Shown one piece after another: positions 8,647-18,036 of a stretch of DNA of 50,604 nt; position 1 is the first letter of the stretch; the number at the start of each line of letters is the position of its first letter. The position numbers and the translations under genes are program-made. The stretch lies in assembly GCA_902778145.1 (NCBI GenBank), contig CACYWW010000018.1, positions 1 to 50,604 on the forward strand, in the 5' to 3' direction. Under the pieces are notes generated by a model that worked only from the letters and a program-made list of their open reading frames with translations, ran no database searches and was not told where the DNA came from. Origin of the DNA: an uncultured Ruminococcus sp. GTDB taxonomy: Bacteria > Bacillota > Clostridia > Oscillospirales > CAG-272.

Positions 8647-9993
8647 ATGCCGGATGAATTCAACAGACAGATGCCCTTCTCGCTTCAGGCCGAGCAATCC
8701 GTGCTCGGTTCGATACTGATCGATCCCGAGAAATTCAAGGACGTCGCGGTGCTTCTGTACGAAAGCGATTTTTATCTTGATCTTCACCGACAGATATATT
8801 CCGCGATGAACACGCTCTCGCTCGATCAGAACCGGAACATCGACCTGATAACTCTTACCGAGGCTATGGTGGAGCGCGGCGACACCGACGAGACGACGTG
8901 CAGGAATTACCTTATGACTATAGTCGAGGTGACGCCGTCTACCGCCAACCTCCGCGATTACATACGGATCGTCCGCGAGAAAAGCCTTCGCCGCCGCCTG
9001 ATAGAAGCGGCGTCGGAGATAAGCGAGACGGCATATGACGACTCGGAAAACATAAACACGGTGCTCGAGCGTTCGGAACAGCTCATCTACGGGATATCCG
9101 ACAGTCAGCAGAACAACGAGCTTGAGCATATAAGGGATCTTCTCACAAAAACGCACATGTCGCTTTCCGCTTTAGCGAAGGATCCCGAGGGGCAGAAGGG
9201 CGTACAGACGCATTTTTCCGGACTTGACAACGTGCTTGTCGGCATGAACAAGGGCGAGCTTCTGATTGTCGGCGCGCGTCCCGGTATGGGTAAGACCAGC
9301 TTCGTGCTGAACATCGCGGAGAACGCCGCGTTCAAGGGAAAAAAGACCGTGTGCTTCTTCACGCTCGAAATGTCGGGCGAGGAGCTTGTGAAAAGGATGC
9401 TTTCGACAGAGGCGTGCATCGCGAGCACGACGCTCAGATCCGGAAAGCTCTCAAAAGAGGAATGGGACAGGATCGGCCTCGCCTGCACGAAGCTCGCAGA
9501 GTGCAACATATATATCGACGGTACGACGGAATCGACGGTCTCGCGCATCAAAGCGAAGCTGAAGCGCATAAAGGAGCTGAAGGGCAACGGTCTTGTCGTG
9601 ATAGACTATCTGCAGCTCATGAACGACCCGACGACAGCGAAAAACGGCAGGACCGCGGAGGTGTCGTCCATATCAAGAAACCTCAAGCTTATGGCAAAGG
9701 AGCTTGAGGTCCCGGTCATCTGCTGTTCTCAGCTCAACAGAGACCTTGAGAAGACAAAGGAAAAGGTGCCGACGATGGCGGATCTGCGTGAATCCGGCTC
9801 TATCGAGCAGGACGCGGACGTGGTCCTTCTGCTCTACCGCCCCGACTATTACGACCAGAAGCAGGATCAGCAGAACCGCGCTCAGGTCATAGTCGCAAAG
9901 AACAGGCACGGCAGCACCGGCACGATAGAAATGGCGTGGGATCCCGAGCACACGAGATTTTCGGAGCTTTCGAGAATAGATGAACCCGATTGA
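8647..9993 (+). CDS. dnaB: Replicative DNA helicase DnaB
   Basis: 448 aa, normal for the family (called DnaC in Bacillus). The hexameric helicase unwinds DNA 5'-3' at the replication fork. The N-terminal helical domain (MPFSLQAEQSVLGSIL, about 10-110) is followed by a linker and the RecA-like C-domain with Walker A GARPGMGKTSF (about 212-222), Walker B LVVIDYLQLM, and the ADLRESGSIEQDAD and NRHGSTG motifs. The 3' end overlaps tilS by 14 nt. No intein or insertion is present. Confidence 0.97.
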   Translation: MPDEFNRQMPFSLQAEQSVLGSILIDPEKFKDVAVLLYESDFYLDLHRQIYSAMNTLSLDQNRNIDLITLTEAMVERGDTDETTCRNYLMTIVEVTPSTANLRDYIRIVREKSLRRRLIEAASEISETAYDDSENINTVLERSEQLIYGISDSQQNNELEHIRDLLTKTHMSLSALAKDPEGQKGVQTHFSGLDNVLVGMNKGELLIVGARPGMGKTSFVLNIAENAAFKGKKTVCFFTLEMSGEELVKRMLSTEACIASTTLRSGKLSKEEWDRIGLACTKLAECNIYIDGTTESTVSRIKAKLKRIKELKGNGLVVIDYLQLMNDPTTAKNGRTAEVSSISRNLKLMAKELEVPVICCSQLNRDLEKTKEKVPTMADLRESGSIEQDADVVLLLYRPDYYDQKQDQQNRAQVIVAKNRHGSTGTIEMAWDPEHTRFSELSRIDEPD

Positions 9994-11332
9994 TAAAACG
10001 CTTGAACGCGTCACCACGTTTATCCGCGAAAACAGAATAAGCCTTGACGGGCGTATACTTGTGGGGCTGTCCGGCGGCGCCGATTCCGTGACGCTTCTCC
10101 GCATCCTCCTGATGCTCGGCTCGGATACCGTATGTGTCCACGTGAACCATATGATCAGAGGTGCCGACGCCGATCGGGATGAAGAGTTCTGCCGCGCACT
10201 CTGCCAAAAGCTCAAAGTCCCGTTTCACAGCGTCAGAGTCGACGTGCCCGCACTGTCACGGAAAAACCGGAAGGGGCTTGAGGAGACTGCGAGGGATGAA
10301 CGCAGACGTGTGTTTTCGGAGTTGTATCAAAAGCTCGGCTGCTCGGCTGTCGCGCTCGCGCATAACGCGGACGACCGGGCGGAGACGCTTCTGTTCAATC
10401 TCGCACGCGGAACCGGCGTAAAAGGGCTCGGCAGTATAAGACCGGTAAGAAGCGACGGCGGCGTCACCGTCATCCGGCCGCTTCTCTGTCTTTCCAAAAA
10501 AGAGATCATATCGTTTCTGTCGGAATTATCCGAGGAACACGTTACGGACGCGACGAACAGCGACACGGATTACACAAGAAACTATATACGGCATGAGCTT
10601 TTGCCGATGTTCGGCAGAATAAATCCGTCGTATCTGTCAAACATTAACAGAGCCGCGGATTCAGCCGCCGAGACGGACGATCTCATATCGGAGCTCGCCG
10701 ACGCCTTTATCGGAGAGAGCGACCGCGCGGATACGGATAAGCTGCGCAAGCTTCATCCGGCCGTAAGGAAAAGAGCCGTCACACGGCTTTACGAACGGTG
10801 CTCCGGCGAGACTTTGTCCGAGGTGCATCTCCGTCTGATCGATTCGTTCATATGCGGCGGTGAGAACGGAAAGCGTCTTTGTCTGCCGTCCGGCGTCGAC
10901 GCCGTGATCGACTGCGGTATGCTGCGTTTCATCAAACGCGGAAGGACGGATGATTACGATCTGAGAATAATCCTCGGGATCAACGCGATCCCCGGAAGAA
11001 ATTGCGCGGTGTTTCTCGAATATTCAGACGATCTTCACCTCTCTGACGCTTATATAAATATTTACAATCTCGTAAAACGGGTTAAAATAAGATCTGATAT
11101 CATAGAAAACGGCATATACGCAAGAAACAGAGCGGAAAAAGACAGTATCGTTTACGGCGGGATTACCCACGAGGTCAAAAAGATCCTGAGCGAAAAAAAG
11201 ATACCCTCGTCCGAGAGGGCGGGATGGCCGGTATTTTACGACAAAGACGGTTTACTGTTCGTTCCGCCCGCTTCCGTAAGGGACGGGATCCGCGGTGACG
11301 GAGCGTATTGTCTCTCATATTTTGAATACTGA
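9980..11332 (+). CDS. tilS: tRNA(Ile)-lysidine synthase
   Basis: 450 aa. It modifies C34 of the CAU-anticodon tRNA-Ile to lysidine using ATP and lysine, changing its identity from Met to Ile. The PP-loop SGGADS is at about residues 30-35, with HNADDRAET and RGTGVKGLGSI following in the N-terminal ATPase domain. The C-terminal part carries the substrate-binding domain, ending in GWPVFYD. The start lies inside dnaB (14-nt overlap), implying coupled translation. The tilS-hpt-ftsH order is a classic Firmicutes arrangement. Confidence 0.95.
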   Translation: MNPIDKTLERVTTFIRENRISLDGRILVGLSGGADSVTLLRILLMLGSDTVCVHVNHMIRGADADRDEEFCRALCQKLKVPFHSVRVDVPALSRKNRKGLEETARDERRRVFSELYQKLGCSAVALAHNADDRAETLLFNLARGTGVKGLGSIRPVRSDGGVTVIRPLLCLSKKEIISFLSELSEEHVTDATNSDTDYTRNYIRHELLPMFGRINPSYLSNINRAADSAAETDDLISELADAFIGESDRADTDKLRKLHPAVRKRAVTRLYERCSGETLSEVHLRLIDSFICGGENGKRLCLPSGVDAVIDCGMLRFIKRGRTDDYDLRIILGINAIPGRNCAVFLEYSDDLHLSDAYINIYNLVKRVKIRSDIIENGIYARNRAEKDSIVYGGITHEVKKILSEKKIPSSERAGWPVFYDKDGLLFVPPASVRDGIRGDGAYCLSYFEY

Positions 11333-11348
11333 AAGCCGGTAAAACAAC

Positions 11349-11915
11349 ATGAACATACTTGAAAACGACATTGAAAGAATACTTGTTCCGGAAGAGGAAG
11401 TTGCCTCGATCGAAGACAGCATGGCAAAGCAGATCTCGGAGGATTACGCGGATAAGAATCTTCTCCTTCTCTGCATCCTGAAGGGATCGGTGGTGTTTTT
11501 CTCCGATCTGATGAGAAAGATAACTCTTCCCATGCAGATCGACTTCATGAAGGTCACGTCATACGGCAAGGGCAGCACGTCCACCGGCAACGTCCGGATC
11601 CTTCTCGACCTTCACAGGGAGGATTTCTCGCATGTAGACGTACTGATCGTCGAGGATATAATAGACAGCGGCAGAACGCTCTCCACGCTCGTTGAATATC
11701 TGAAGATGAAGGGCTGCCGCAGCGTCCGCACGTGTACGCTGCTTGACAAGCCGGCAAGACGCGAGGTGGAATTCACACCCGATTACGTAGGGCGCATCAT
11801 ACCCGACGAGTTCGTCGTCGGCTTCGGGCTCGATTACGCGGAAAAATACCGCGAGCTCCCTTACGTCGGCATCCTCAAGCCCGAAGTTTACAAAAAGAAG
11901 GAAAGTCTGGATTAA
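11349..11915 (+). CDS. hpt: Hypoxanthine phosphoribosyltransferase
   Basis: 188 aa. Purine salvage enzyme joining hypoxanthine or guanine to PRPP. It has the type I PRTase fold with LCILKGSVVFFSDLMRKI (about 39-56), the PRPP-binding motif VLIVEDIIDSGRTL (about 98-111), LLDKPARR and DFVVGFGLDYAE-like C-terminal motifs. It lies 16 nt after tilS and 3 nt before ftsH, clearly in one operon. Confidence 0.95.
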   Translation: MNILENDIERILVPEEEVASIEDSMAKQISEDYADKNLLLLCILKGSVVFFSDLMRKITLPMQIDFMKVTSYGKGSTSTGNVRILLDLHREDFSHVDVLIVEDIIDSGRTLSTLVEYLKMKGCRSVRTCTLLDKPARREVEFTPDYVGRIIPDEFVVGFGLDYAEKYRELPYVGILKPEVYKKKESLD

Positions 11916-11918
11916 AGA

Positions 11919-13976
11919 ATGAAGTCAAATTTCAAAAGCATACTGATCTTTGCGGCTCTTATGATAGTTGCCGTACTGATCGCAGGGATGCTTATCCGTA
12001 ACTCGTCCGGCACACGCAAAAAGATAGAAAACTTTTCCGAGGTCGTCGAGAAATTCGAAAACAACCAGGTCGAAGAATTTTATATCCTCAAGGATAATAC
12101 GCTTGTCCTGAAGGACACCGCCGCGGTCGAGTACACATATAAGCTGCGCGACATTGCGATATTCATCAATCAGCTGAAGGATACGGTAGATAAAAACAAG
12201 GAAAGCGGAGTACTGAAGAAATACGATTATCAGCCGATCCCCACGTATCCCGTCTGGGTCTCGTGGATACCGATAGGAATACTTCTTATCGGCGTCGGCG
12301 TTATGTATTTCCTCTTCACCAGGCAGATCACGTCCGGCAGTGGAGGCTTCGGCAAGATGAACTCCTTCGGAAAAGCCAAGCTCCGTCTCGGTTCCGACGA
12401 GAAAAAGCGTGTTTACTTCTCCGACGTGGCAGGTGCCGACGAGGAAAAGGAAGAGCTGCGTGAAGTCGTCGAATATCTGAAGGACGTCAAAAAGTATACG
12501 AAGCTCGGTGCGCGCATACCGCGCGGCATACTTCTCGTCGGACCTCCCGGAACGGGTAAAACGCTTCTTGCGAAAGCCGTTGCGGGCGAGGCCGGTGTTC
12601 CGTTTTATTCGATATCGGGTTCCGATTTCGTGGAGATGTACGTCGGCGTCGGTGCGAGCCGCGTCCGCGACCTTTTTGACACCGCGAGGAAGAACAATGC
12701 ATCGATCGTATTCATAGACGAGATAGACGCGGTCGGACGTCACAGAGGAGCCGGTCTCGGCGGCGGACACGATGAGCGCGAGCAGACGCTCAACCAGCTG
12801 CTTGTAGAGATGGACGGCTTCGGCACTCATGAGGGCGTCATAGTTATGGCGGCAACGAACCGCCCCGACATCCTCGATCCCGCGCTTCTCCGACCCGGCC
12901 GCTTTGACAGACAGATAACCGTAAACTACCCGGATATGAAGGGCAGACTCGAGATACTGAAGGTACACGCGAAAAACAAGCCGTTTGAGGAAAACGTCGA
13001 TCTTGAAAAGATCGCGCAGACGACGGTCGGTTTTACCGGCGCGGACCTTGCAAATCTTCTGAACGAAGCCGCGCTTCTCGCGGCTCGCAAGGGCAAAGCT
13101 CTCATAGGTCAGAACGATCTTGAGGATGCCATGCTCCGTCAGATCGTCGGCACGAGAAAGACGTCTAAGCAAAGGCTCGAATTTGAAAACAAAGTCACCG
13201 CTTATCACGAAGCAGGCCACGCCGTCGTATCGTATTATCTGCCAAACGTAGACAAGGTGACATATATAACGATAGTCCCGGCGGGCAACGCGGGCGGCTT
13301 CACGCTGCTCCCGCCCGAAAAGGATCTCTTCTACTATTCAAAGACAAAGATGGAAGAGGAGATCGTCGTAAACCTCGGCGGCAGAGTCGCGGAAATGCTT
13401 ATATTCAATGATCTCAGCACCGGTGCTTCGGGCGATCTCAAGACGAGCACGAGCCGCGCCCGCGCCATGGTCACAAAATACGGCATGAGCGAAAAGCTCG
13501 GCTCTGTCGTTTACGAAGAGCATTCGAACGACGAGGTATTCCTCGGAAGAGACTTCTCTTCGAGCAAGCCGTATTCCGAAAAGACCGCCGCGGAGATCGA
13601 TTCCGAGATCAAGCGCATAATCGACGAAGCGTACGAAAGATGCGAGATGATCCTCTCCGAACACAGGGATAAACTCGAATTCGTGGCGCAGTATCTGTTC
13701 AAGCATGAGACGATGGACGGCGACCAGTTCGAGGCCGCGATGTCCGGAGATCCGACGTTCGAGGATCTTGAGAAAATAAACGCGGAAAAACGCCGCAAGA
13801 GCGAGGAAGAAAACAAGCGCCGCGAGGAGCTTGAGGAAGAGGCCCGCAAACGCGATGCGGAGGCCGCGGAAAAGCGCCGTCACAGTGAGGCTGACAAATT
13901 CACACGTCCGGATCACGGTATGTTTACGAACAACCCGCAGGACAGTGACGACAGTCACGACGAAGAAGGTCAATAA
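11919..13976 (+). CDS. ftsH: ATP-dependent zinc metalloprotease FtsH
   Basis: 685 aa. Membrane-bound AAA+ protease for quality control of membrane and regulatory proteins. Two transmembrane segments (about 8-28 and 112-132) flank a small extracytoplasmic domain. The AAA domain has GPPGTGKT (about 208-215), Walker [10 protein letters not shown] (about 264-272) and the SRH region [21 protein letters not shown]. The peptidase domain has HEAGH at about 430-434, with the third zinc ligand expected in [11 protein letters not shown]. The last 65 residues are a highly charged Glu/Lys/Arg-rich tail. A terminator follows 7 nt after the stop. Confidence 0.97.
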   Translation: MKSNFKSILIFAALMIVAVLIAGMLIRNSSGTRKKIENFSEVVEKFENNQVEEFYILKDNTLVLKDTAAVEYTYKLRDIAIFINQLKDTVDKNKESGVLKKYDYQPIPTYPVWVSWIPIGILLIGVGVMYFLFTRQITSGSGGFGKMNSFGKAKLRLGSDEKKRVYFSDVAGADEEKEELREVVEYLKDVKKYTKLGARIPRGILLVGPPGTGKTLLAKAVAGEAGVPFYSISGSDFVEMYVGVGASRVRDLFDTARKNNASIVFIDEIDAVGRHRGAGLGGGHDEREQTLNQLLVEMDGFGTHEGVIVMAATNRPDILDPALLRPGRFDRQITVNYPDMKGRLEILKVHAKNKPFEENVDLEKIAQTTVGFTGADLANLLNEAALLAARKGKALIGQNDLEDAMLRQIVGTRKTSKQRLEFENKVTAYHEAGHAVVSYYLPNVDKVTYITIVPAGNAGGFTLLPPEKDLFYYSKTKMEEEIVVNLGGRVAEMLIFNDLSTGASGDLKTSTSRARAMVTKYGMSEKLGSVVYEEHSNDEVFLGRDFSSSKPYSEKTAAEIDSEIKRIIDEAYERCEMILSEHRDKLEFVAQYLFKHETMDGDQFEAAMSGDPTFEDLEKINAEKRRKSEEENKRREELEEEARKRDAEAAEKRRHSEADKFTRPDHGMFTNNPQDSDDSHDEEGQ

Positions 13977-13982
13977 CGGTAT

Positions 13983-14014
13983 ATCTGCTTCCGTTTTTAC
14001 GGAAGCAGATTTTT
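13983..14014 (+). terminator. Intrinsic terminator after ftsH
   Basis: ATCTGCTTCCGT (13983-13994) and ACGGAAGCAGAT (13999-14010) make a perfect 12-bp stem with a T-rich loop, followed by TTTT. It closes the gdpP-ftsH run. Confidence 0.9.
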
Positions 14015-14028
14015 AAAGGTGTTGTATT

Positions 14029-14856
14029 ATGGATAAAGACTTGTTTTTAAAGCCCGAGGATTATGAGGAGCCCGCCTGTCTTCTCTGCATGGACGACAGC
14101 GCGGTATCCCGTATCGACGCTAAGAGGTTCATAGAAAAGCTCGACGGGTATTATTCGAGAAACGACTATGACGGCGCCGAGCGTCATCTCAGATACTGGC
14201 TTGCCGAAGCGGCGGCGGGCGGCGACAAACGCGGCGAATTCACTGTTTATAATGAAATGATGGGTTACTTCAGAAAGACAGGCAAGCGTGAGGAAGCGCT
14301 TTCATCGGCAAAAAACGCGCTCGATCTGATCGCGCCTCTCGGCCTTCAGGGCAGCGTAAGCGCAGGCACCGCTTACGTCAACGTCGCGACGGTATACAAG
14401 ACGTTCAACGAGTCGGACAAGGCTTTGCCGTGGTTCGAAAAGGCGATGACGGTATATGAAGCCTCCCTTTCAGAAGACGACGCGCGCCTAGGCGGACTTT
14501 ACAACAACATGGCGCTTTCGCTCTCCGATCTTTGCCGTTACGACGAGGCGATCTCATACTTCGAGCGTGCGATCGGTATAATGATAAAGGCGGAAAACGG
14601 CGAGCTTGAGGCGGCGATATCGTACCTCAATATGGCGAACACACGTGAATCACAGCTCGGACTCGAGGGCGCGGAGGAATATATTTCGGAGTATTGCGAG
14701 CGCGCGTATGAGCTTCTTGAAACGCCGTCTTTGCCGCGCAACGGCTATTACGCTTTCGTCTGCGAAAAATGTGCGCCGACCCTTCGCTACTACGGGTATT
14801 TCCTGTACGCGTCAAAGCTTGAGGAATATGCGAGGATCATTTATGAAAGGTCTTGA
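14029..14856 (+). CDS. Tetratricopeptide-repeat protein
   Basis: 275 aa, cytoplasmic (no signal peptide). From about residue 35 onward it consists of helical repeats with TPR consensus positions, clearest in SAGTAYVNVATVYKTFNESDKALPWFEKAM (about 105-134) and GLYNNMALSLSDLCRYDEAISYFERAI (about 152-178). No catalytic motif is seen. It overlaps the next gene (DUF4037) by 14 nt; the pairing of a TPR protein with a DUF4037 protein suggests the two products act together, but their role is unknown. Confidence 0.85.
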   Translation: MDKDLFLKPEDYEEPACLLCMDDSAVSRIDAKRFIEKLDGYYSRNDYDGAERHLRYWLAEAAAGGDKRGEFTVYNEMMGYFRKTGKREEALSSAKNALDLIAPLGLQGSVSAGTAYVNVATVYKTFNESDKALPWFEKAMTVYEASLSEDDARLGGLYNNMALSLSDLCRYDEAISYFERAIGIMIKAENGELEAAISYLNMANTRESQLGLEGAEEYISEYCERAYELLETPSLPRNGYYAFVCEKCAPTLRYYGYFLYASKLEEYARIIYERS

Positions 14857-15784
14857 ATTATCAAAGGAATTTTATCTTCGTCACGGCGAAGAAATGCTGA
14901 AAAAGAGCTTTCCGGAGCTTTTGCCGCATATAGCTGTCGGACTTTGCGGCTCCGGATCCGAATGCCTCGGCTATGACGATGAAGTATCTGAAGATCATGA
15001 TTTTGAACCTGGCTTCTGCATTTTTCTGCCCGGTGAGGATAAAGTCGACAGAAAAGCCGAATTCAGGCTTGAGAGGGCATACGCCTCCATGCCGAAAGAG
15101 TTTATGGGCTGCAAAAGACTGCCCGTAAGCCCGGTCGGCGGCAACAGACACGGCGTCATAAGGCTTGAAAGATTCTTTACGGAAAAGACCGGGACGCCGG
15201 ACGGAAGCCTTACACTTGAGCAGTGGCTCAGACTGCCGCAATACGCGCTCTGTGAGGCGACGAACGGTGAGATATTCTACGACGGCAGCGGTATTCTCTC
15301 CTCCGTGCGCGAAAAACTTTCAAACATGCCGGAGGACGTCCGCAGAAAAAGGATAGCCGGAGCTCTTCTGATAATGGCGCAGTCCGGGCAATACAACTAC
15401 AGCCGCTGTATCAAGCACGGCGAGACCGCCGCAGCGCAGCTTGCGGTCTTCGAATTCATCAACGCGTTTCTCAAAACCGCTTTCCTGCTCTGCCGCCGGT
15501 ATATGCCGTATTACAAGTGGGCGTTCCGTGCGTTGTCGGAGCTGCCTCTCCTCTCAGAATACAGGGACACGGCGGAACTGCTTTTGACGACGGAAAACGG
15601 TGCCGATATGGCGGAAACGAAGTATTATCTCATTGAGGATATATCATCCGCGGTTATCACCGCTCTTCAGGATCAGGGACTTACCGAGGCGATCTGCGGA
15701 GACCTTGAAAAACACGCCTATTCCGTAAACGACGGTATAAAGGATCCGACGGTCAGAAACCTGAACATACTCGCAACAGAATAA
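14843..15784 (+). CDS. DUF4037 domain protein (nucleotidyltransferase-like)
   Basis: About 313 aa. The N-terminal part carries LCGSGSECLGYDDEVSEDHDFEPGF (about 33-57): a GSGS...D..S.DHD pattern like the nucleotidyltransferase fold GS-DxD motif, which defines DUF4037. The C-terminal half is helical (GQYNYSRCIKHGE, then YMPYYKWAFRAL). The start at 14843 overlaps the end of the TPR gene; an in-frame ATG at 14606 would lie deep inside the TPR gene in another frame and is rejected. The substrate is unknown. The MITE-like element copy A begins 21 nt after the stop. Confidence 0.85.
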   Translation: MKGLELSKEFYLRHGEEMLKKSFPELLPHIAVGLCGSGSECLGYDDEVSEDHDFEPGFCIFLPGEDKVDRKAEFRLERAYASMPKEFMGCKRLPVSPVGGNRHGVIRLERFFTEKTGTPDGSLTLEQWLRLPQYALCEATNGEIFYDGSGILSSVREKLSNMPEDVRRKRIAGALLIMAQSGQYNYSRCIKHGETAAAQLAVFEFINAFLKTAFLLCRRYMPYYKWAFRALSELPLLSEYRDTAELLLTTENGADMAETKYYLIEDISSAVITALQDQGLTEAICGDLEKHAYSVNDGIKDPTVRNLNILATE

Positions 15785-15805
15785 AAAAAGCGTTTGCTGA
15801 AGCGT

Positions 15806-16129
15806 GGTGCTCTAAAGGACAGTCAATAAAAACCGGCTGAGGTAAGGACAATGAAGTCATTATTTCAGACGGTTTTTTCGTCGCATATCACAGCAAGCAG
15901 GACGTTTGTGTGCCAAACGTCAAAACAGTGAAATCTTTTGCCTTGCGGCAATCTTTTGCCTTGCGGCAAAAGGTGAAATCTTCGGGCTTCGTGACGCGTT
16001 CGGTGAAATGAAATCCACCCACCGTCGAGGCGGATTTCACTGCCCGCAGGGCAATTTCACCGCCGCAGGCGATTTCACCCACCCTGAAAGGGTGGGTTTC
16101 GTTGCCGACTGTCCTTTAGAACAGTCGGC
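15806..16129 (+). repeat. MITE-like hairpin-array element, copy A
   Basis: A non-coding element of about 324 bp. Near its ends are perfect inverted repeats: TCTAAAGGACAGTC (15811-15824) and GACTGTCCTTTAGA (16107-16120). In order it holds a terminator-like hairpin with a T run (about 15829-15880), a GACGTTTG/CAAACGTC hairpin (15901-15921), GTGAAAT linkers (15928, 15973, 16003) and inverted ATTTCAC linkers (16034, 16054, 16072) separated by GC-rich hairpins, and a terminal GCCGACTGT/ACAGTCGGC hairpin (16104-16129). Copy B (35426-35710) is the same element in the other orientation. The insertion lies between AAGCGTTTGC (15788-15797) and GCAAGCGCTT (16134-16143), which together read as one interrupted terminator stem. 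Confidence 0.85.
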
Positions 16130-16141
16130 AGATGCAAGCGC

Positions 16142-16885
16142 TTATTTTATTTTACCGGAAAGCATCTCTCCGTTGAAGGATACGTTGCCGCGCTCTTCAT
16201 CGGCTTCCGTTTCCGCCGGATCCGTTATCATCCTGTCGAACCATTCGACCTCAGACTTTCCGTCGCGGCTTACGCGGCTTATGAACGTTCTGTCGATCGT
16301 ACCGCTGTAACAGCATTTGACGAGATCGTCATCTGTAAGAACACACAGAAGACTGTCCTGTATCTCGCCGTTTACGGTGAAGATGATCTCAAATCTGCCA
16401 TCCTCCGCGTTGTAGCTCACTTTATAAGAGCAGTCATCGTCCTTTTTCTTTGCCGTGAATTCTGCGGCGTTTTCTTCCTCTTTGTACGATCTGTCGTCAT
16501 ATCCGCGCAGCGCGAAATACATGTCAAGCCTGGCGGCGGAGTTTTCATCAAAGAACATCTCCGCTATTTCAGAAAGATCGTCACCGTGCTCATACGCCGT
16601 GATGCCGTAACCGTATTTCTGACCCATTATCGAATTGATCGCGTTCTCGGTATTTTTGAAATACTCTTTGTTTGCGGTCTTATATTCGGCAAAAAGATTT
16701 TTATAATCAGCGTATTTGCCGCTGTCCGGAATATCGGAGGTCTCGGCGGTATCGCTCATCAGGCTTTCGATCACGTCAGGGATCACGGGTCTGCAGGAAC
16801 TCAGAATAAAACTGCATAACAGGAATGATGTGACGGATAACGTGATCAGAATTCCCCATCTGTTTTTTTTCAATTCATTATCCAA
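16142..16885 (-). CDS. Putative lipoprotein of unknown function
   Basis: 247 aa. A basic N-terminus and hydrophobic segment (about 11-30) end in LSSC, a plausible lipobox with Cys at about residue 31, so the protein is probably exported and lipid-anchored. A Ser/Thr/Asp-rich linker and a soluble domain with many charged residues follow. I recognise no family. It has its own promoter (16937-16965). The stop codon lies inside the right arm of the terminator stem interrupted by repeat copy A. Confidence 0.75.
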   Translation of the reverse strand: MDNELKKNRWGILITLSVTSFLLCSFILSSCRPVIPDVIESLMSDTAETSDIPDSGKYADYKNLFAEYKTANKEYFKNTENAINSIMGQKYGYGITAYEHGDDLSEIAEMFFDENSAARLDMYFALRGYDDRSYKEEENAAEFTAKKKDDDCSYKVSYNAEDGRFEIIFTVNGEIQDSLLCVLTDDDLVKCCYSGTIDRTFISRVSRDGKSEVEWFDRMITDPAETEADEERGNVSFNGEMLSGKIK

Positions 16886-16936
16886 CCTTATGTCATTATT
16901 ATGCGGCGGGCGTAAAGCGCGCCGTCAAACATGTAG

Positions 16937-16965
16937 ATTATACACTACGGTGTTTGATTTTGCAA
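16937..16965 (-). promoter_or_regulatory. Sigma-A promoter of the 16142-16885 lipoprotein gene
   Basis: On the minus strand TTGCAA (16960-16965), 17 bp, TATAAT (16937-16942), about 50 nt upstream of the ATG. Confidence 0.75.
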
Positions 16966-17007
16966 TATATTGCGCTGAAAGTTTACAATTATACCATATA
17001 TGCCAAT

Positions 17008-18018
17008 TCACAGCAGAATTATTCCGTTTTCGCGACATACACGTATCGTTTCATCGTCCCAGACCGATGACTGCACCTCACCGATATGCGCTTTGTTCAT
17101 TATAAGCATGCAAAGTCTCGACTGTCCGATGCCTCCGCCTATCGTCTGCGGGAGCTTTCCGTCAAGGAGGTCGCGATGGAAAGGACGGTTCACCCAGTCG
17201 TCACAGCCGCGCTCATGAAGCTGTGAAAGGAGCGATTCTCTGTTCACACGGATCCCCATGCTCGAGACCTCAAAGGGTATGTCGAGCAGACTGTTATAAA
17301 AGATTATATCGCCGTTCAGGCTCCAGTCGTCATAGTCAGGCGCTCTGCCGTCGTGCACCGTGCCGTCGGAAAGCTTGCAGCCGATCTGAGAAATGAACAC
17401 GGTACCGTACTCACGGCATACAAGAAGCTCACGTTCCTTCGGAGATTTCCCGGGGTATTTCCGAAGCAGCTCTTCACTGCTGATAAAATACACGTCACGT
17501 TCAAGCTTATGTGAAAGCGACGGATATATATTCATCAAGGCTTCCTGAGTGTCGCAGATGCAGTTGACTATCGTTTTGACGGTTTTACGGAGATACTCCT
17601 CATTTCTTTCATCTTCCGATATTATCTTCTCCCAGTCCCACTGGTCGACGTATACGGAATGGATGTTATCGAGCGACTCCTCATCACGTCTGATGGCATT
17701 CATATCGGTATACAGTCCGCGCCCTGTAGAAAAGCCGTATTTGCCGAGCGCCATCCTCTTCCATTTTGCGAGAGAATGAACGATCGACGCGGTCCCGCCG
17801 ACGGCAGGGATATCGAATGATACGGGGCGCTCGACGCCGTTCAGTCCGTCGTTCAGACCGGACGACTCGATCACCATAAGCGGTGCGGAAACTCTCTGAA
17901 GTCCGAGCATTCCGATCAGGTTATCCTGGAATATCCTTTTTGTGAGCGCTATCGCTTTTTGCGTTTCGTACAGATCGAGCGACGATCTGTAATCCTTCGG
18001 TATTATGATACTGTTCAT
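17008..18018 (-). CDS. asnA: Aspartate-ammonia ligase (asparagine synthetase A)
   Basis: 336 aa. Makes asparagine from aspartate, ATP and ammonia; class II aminoacyl-tRNA-synthetase-like fold. Diagnostic blocks are YETQKAIALTKRIFQDNL, the ERPVSFDIP motif, HSLAKWKRMAL, YTDMNAIRRDE, SVYVDQWDWE (about 123-132), and QTIGGGIGQSRLCM near the C-terminus (about 291-304). It starts 18 nt after ispE. The ammonia-using AsnA fits with the GATase-less GuaA elsewhere in the window, both using free ammonia, though this is only a parallel. Confidence 0.96.
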   Translation of the reverse strand: MNSIIIPKDYRSSLDLYETQKAIALTKRIFQDNLIGMLGLQRVSAPLMVIESSGLNDGLNGVERPVSFDIPAVGGTASIVHSLAKWKRMALGKYGFSTGRGLYTDMNAIRRDEESLDNIHSVYVDQWDWEKIISEDERNEEYLRKTVKTIVNCICDTQEALMNIYPSLSHKLERDVYFISSEELLRKYPGKSPKERELLVCREYGTVFISQIGCKLSDGTVHDGRAPDYDDWSLNGDIIFYNSLLDIPFEVSSMGIRVNRESLLSQLHERGCDDWVNRPFHRDLLDGKLPQTIGGGIGQSRLCMLIMNKAHIGEVQSSVWDDETIRVCRENGIILL

Positions 18019-18036
18019 TTTATTTCATCCGTTCTG

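Noticed and set aside
11925-13220. 431-codon minus-strand frame opposite ftsH
   Set aside because: Shadow of ftsH; no family motifs and no ribosome binding site.
15888-16082. Small reading frames in the hairpin elements (also 15906-16310, 35423-35665, 37822-38052, 38299-38562)
   Set aside because: They consist of translated linker and hairpin repeats, lack ribosome binding sites and give low-complexity products; the DNA structure explains them better.
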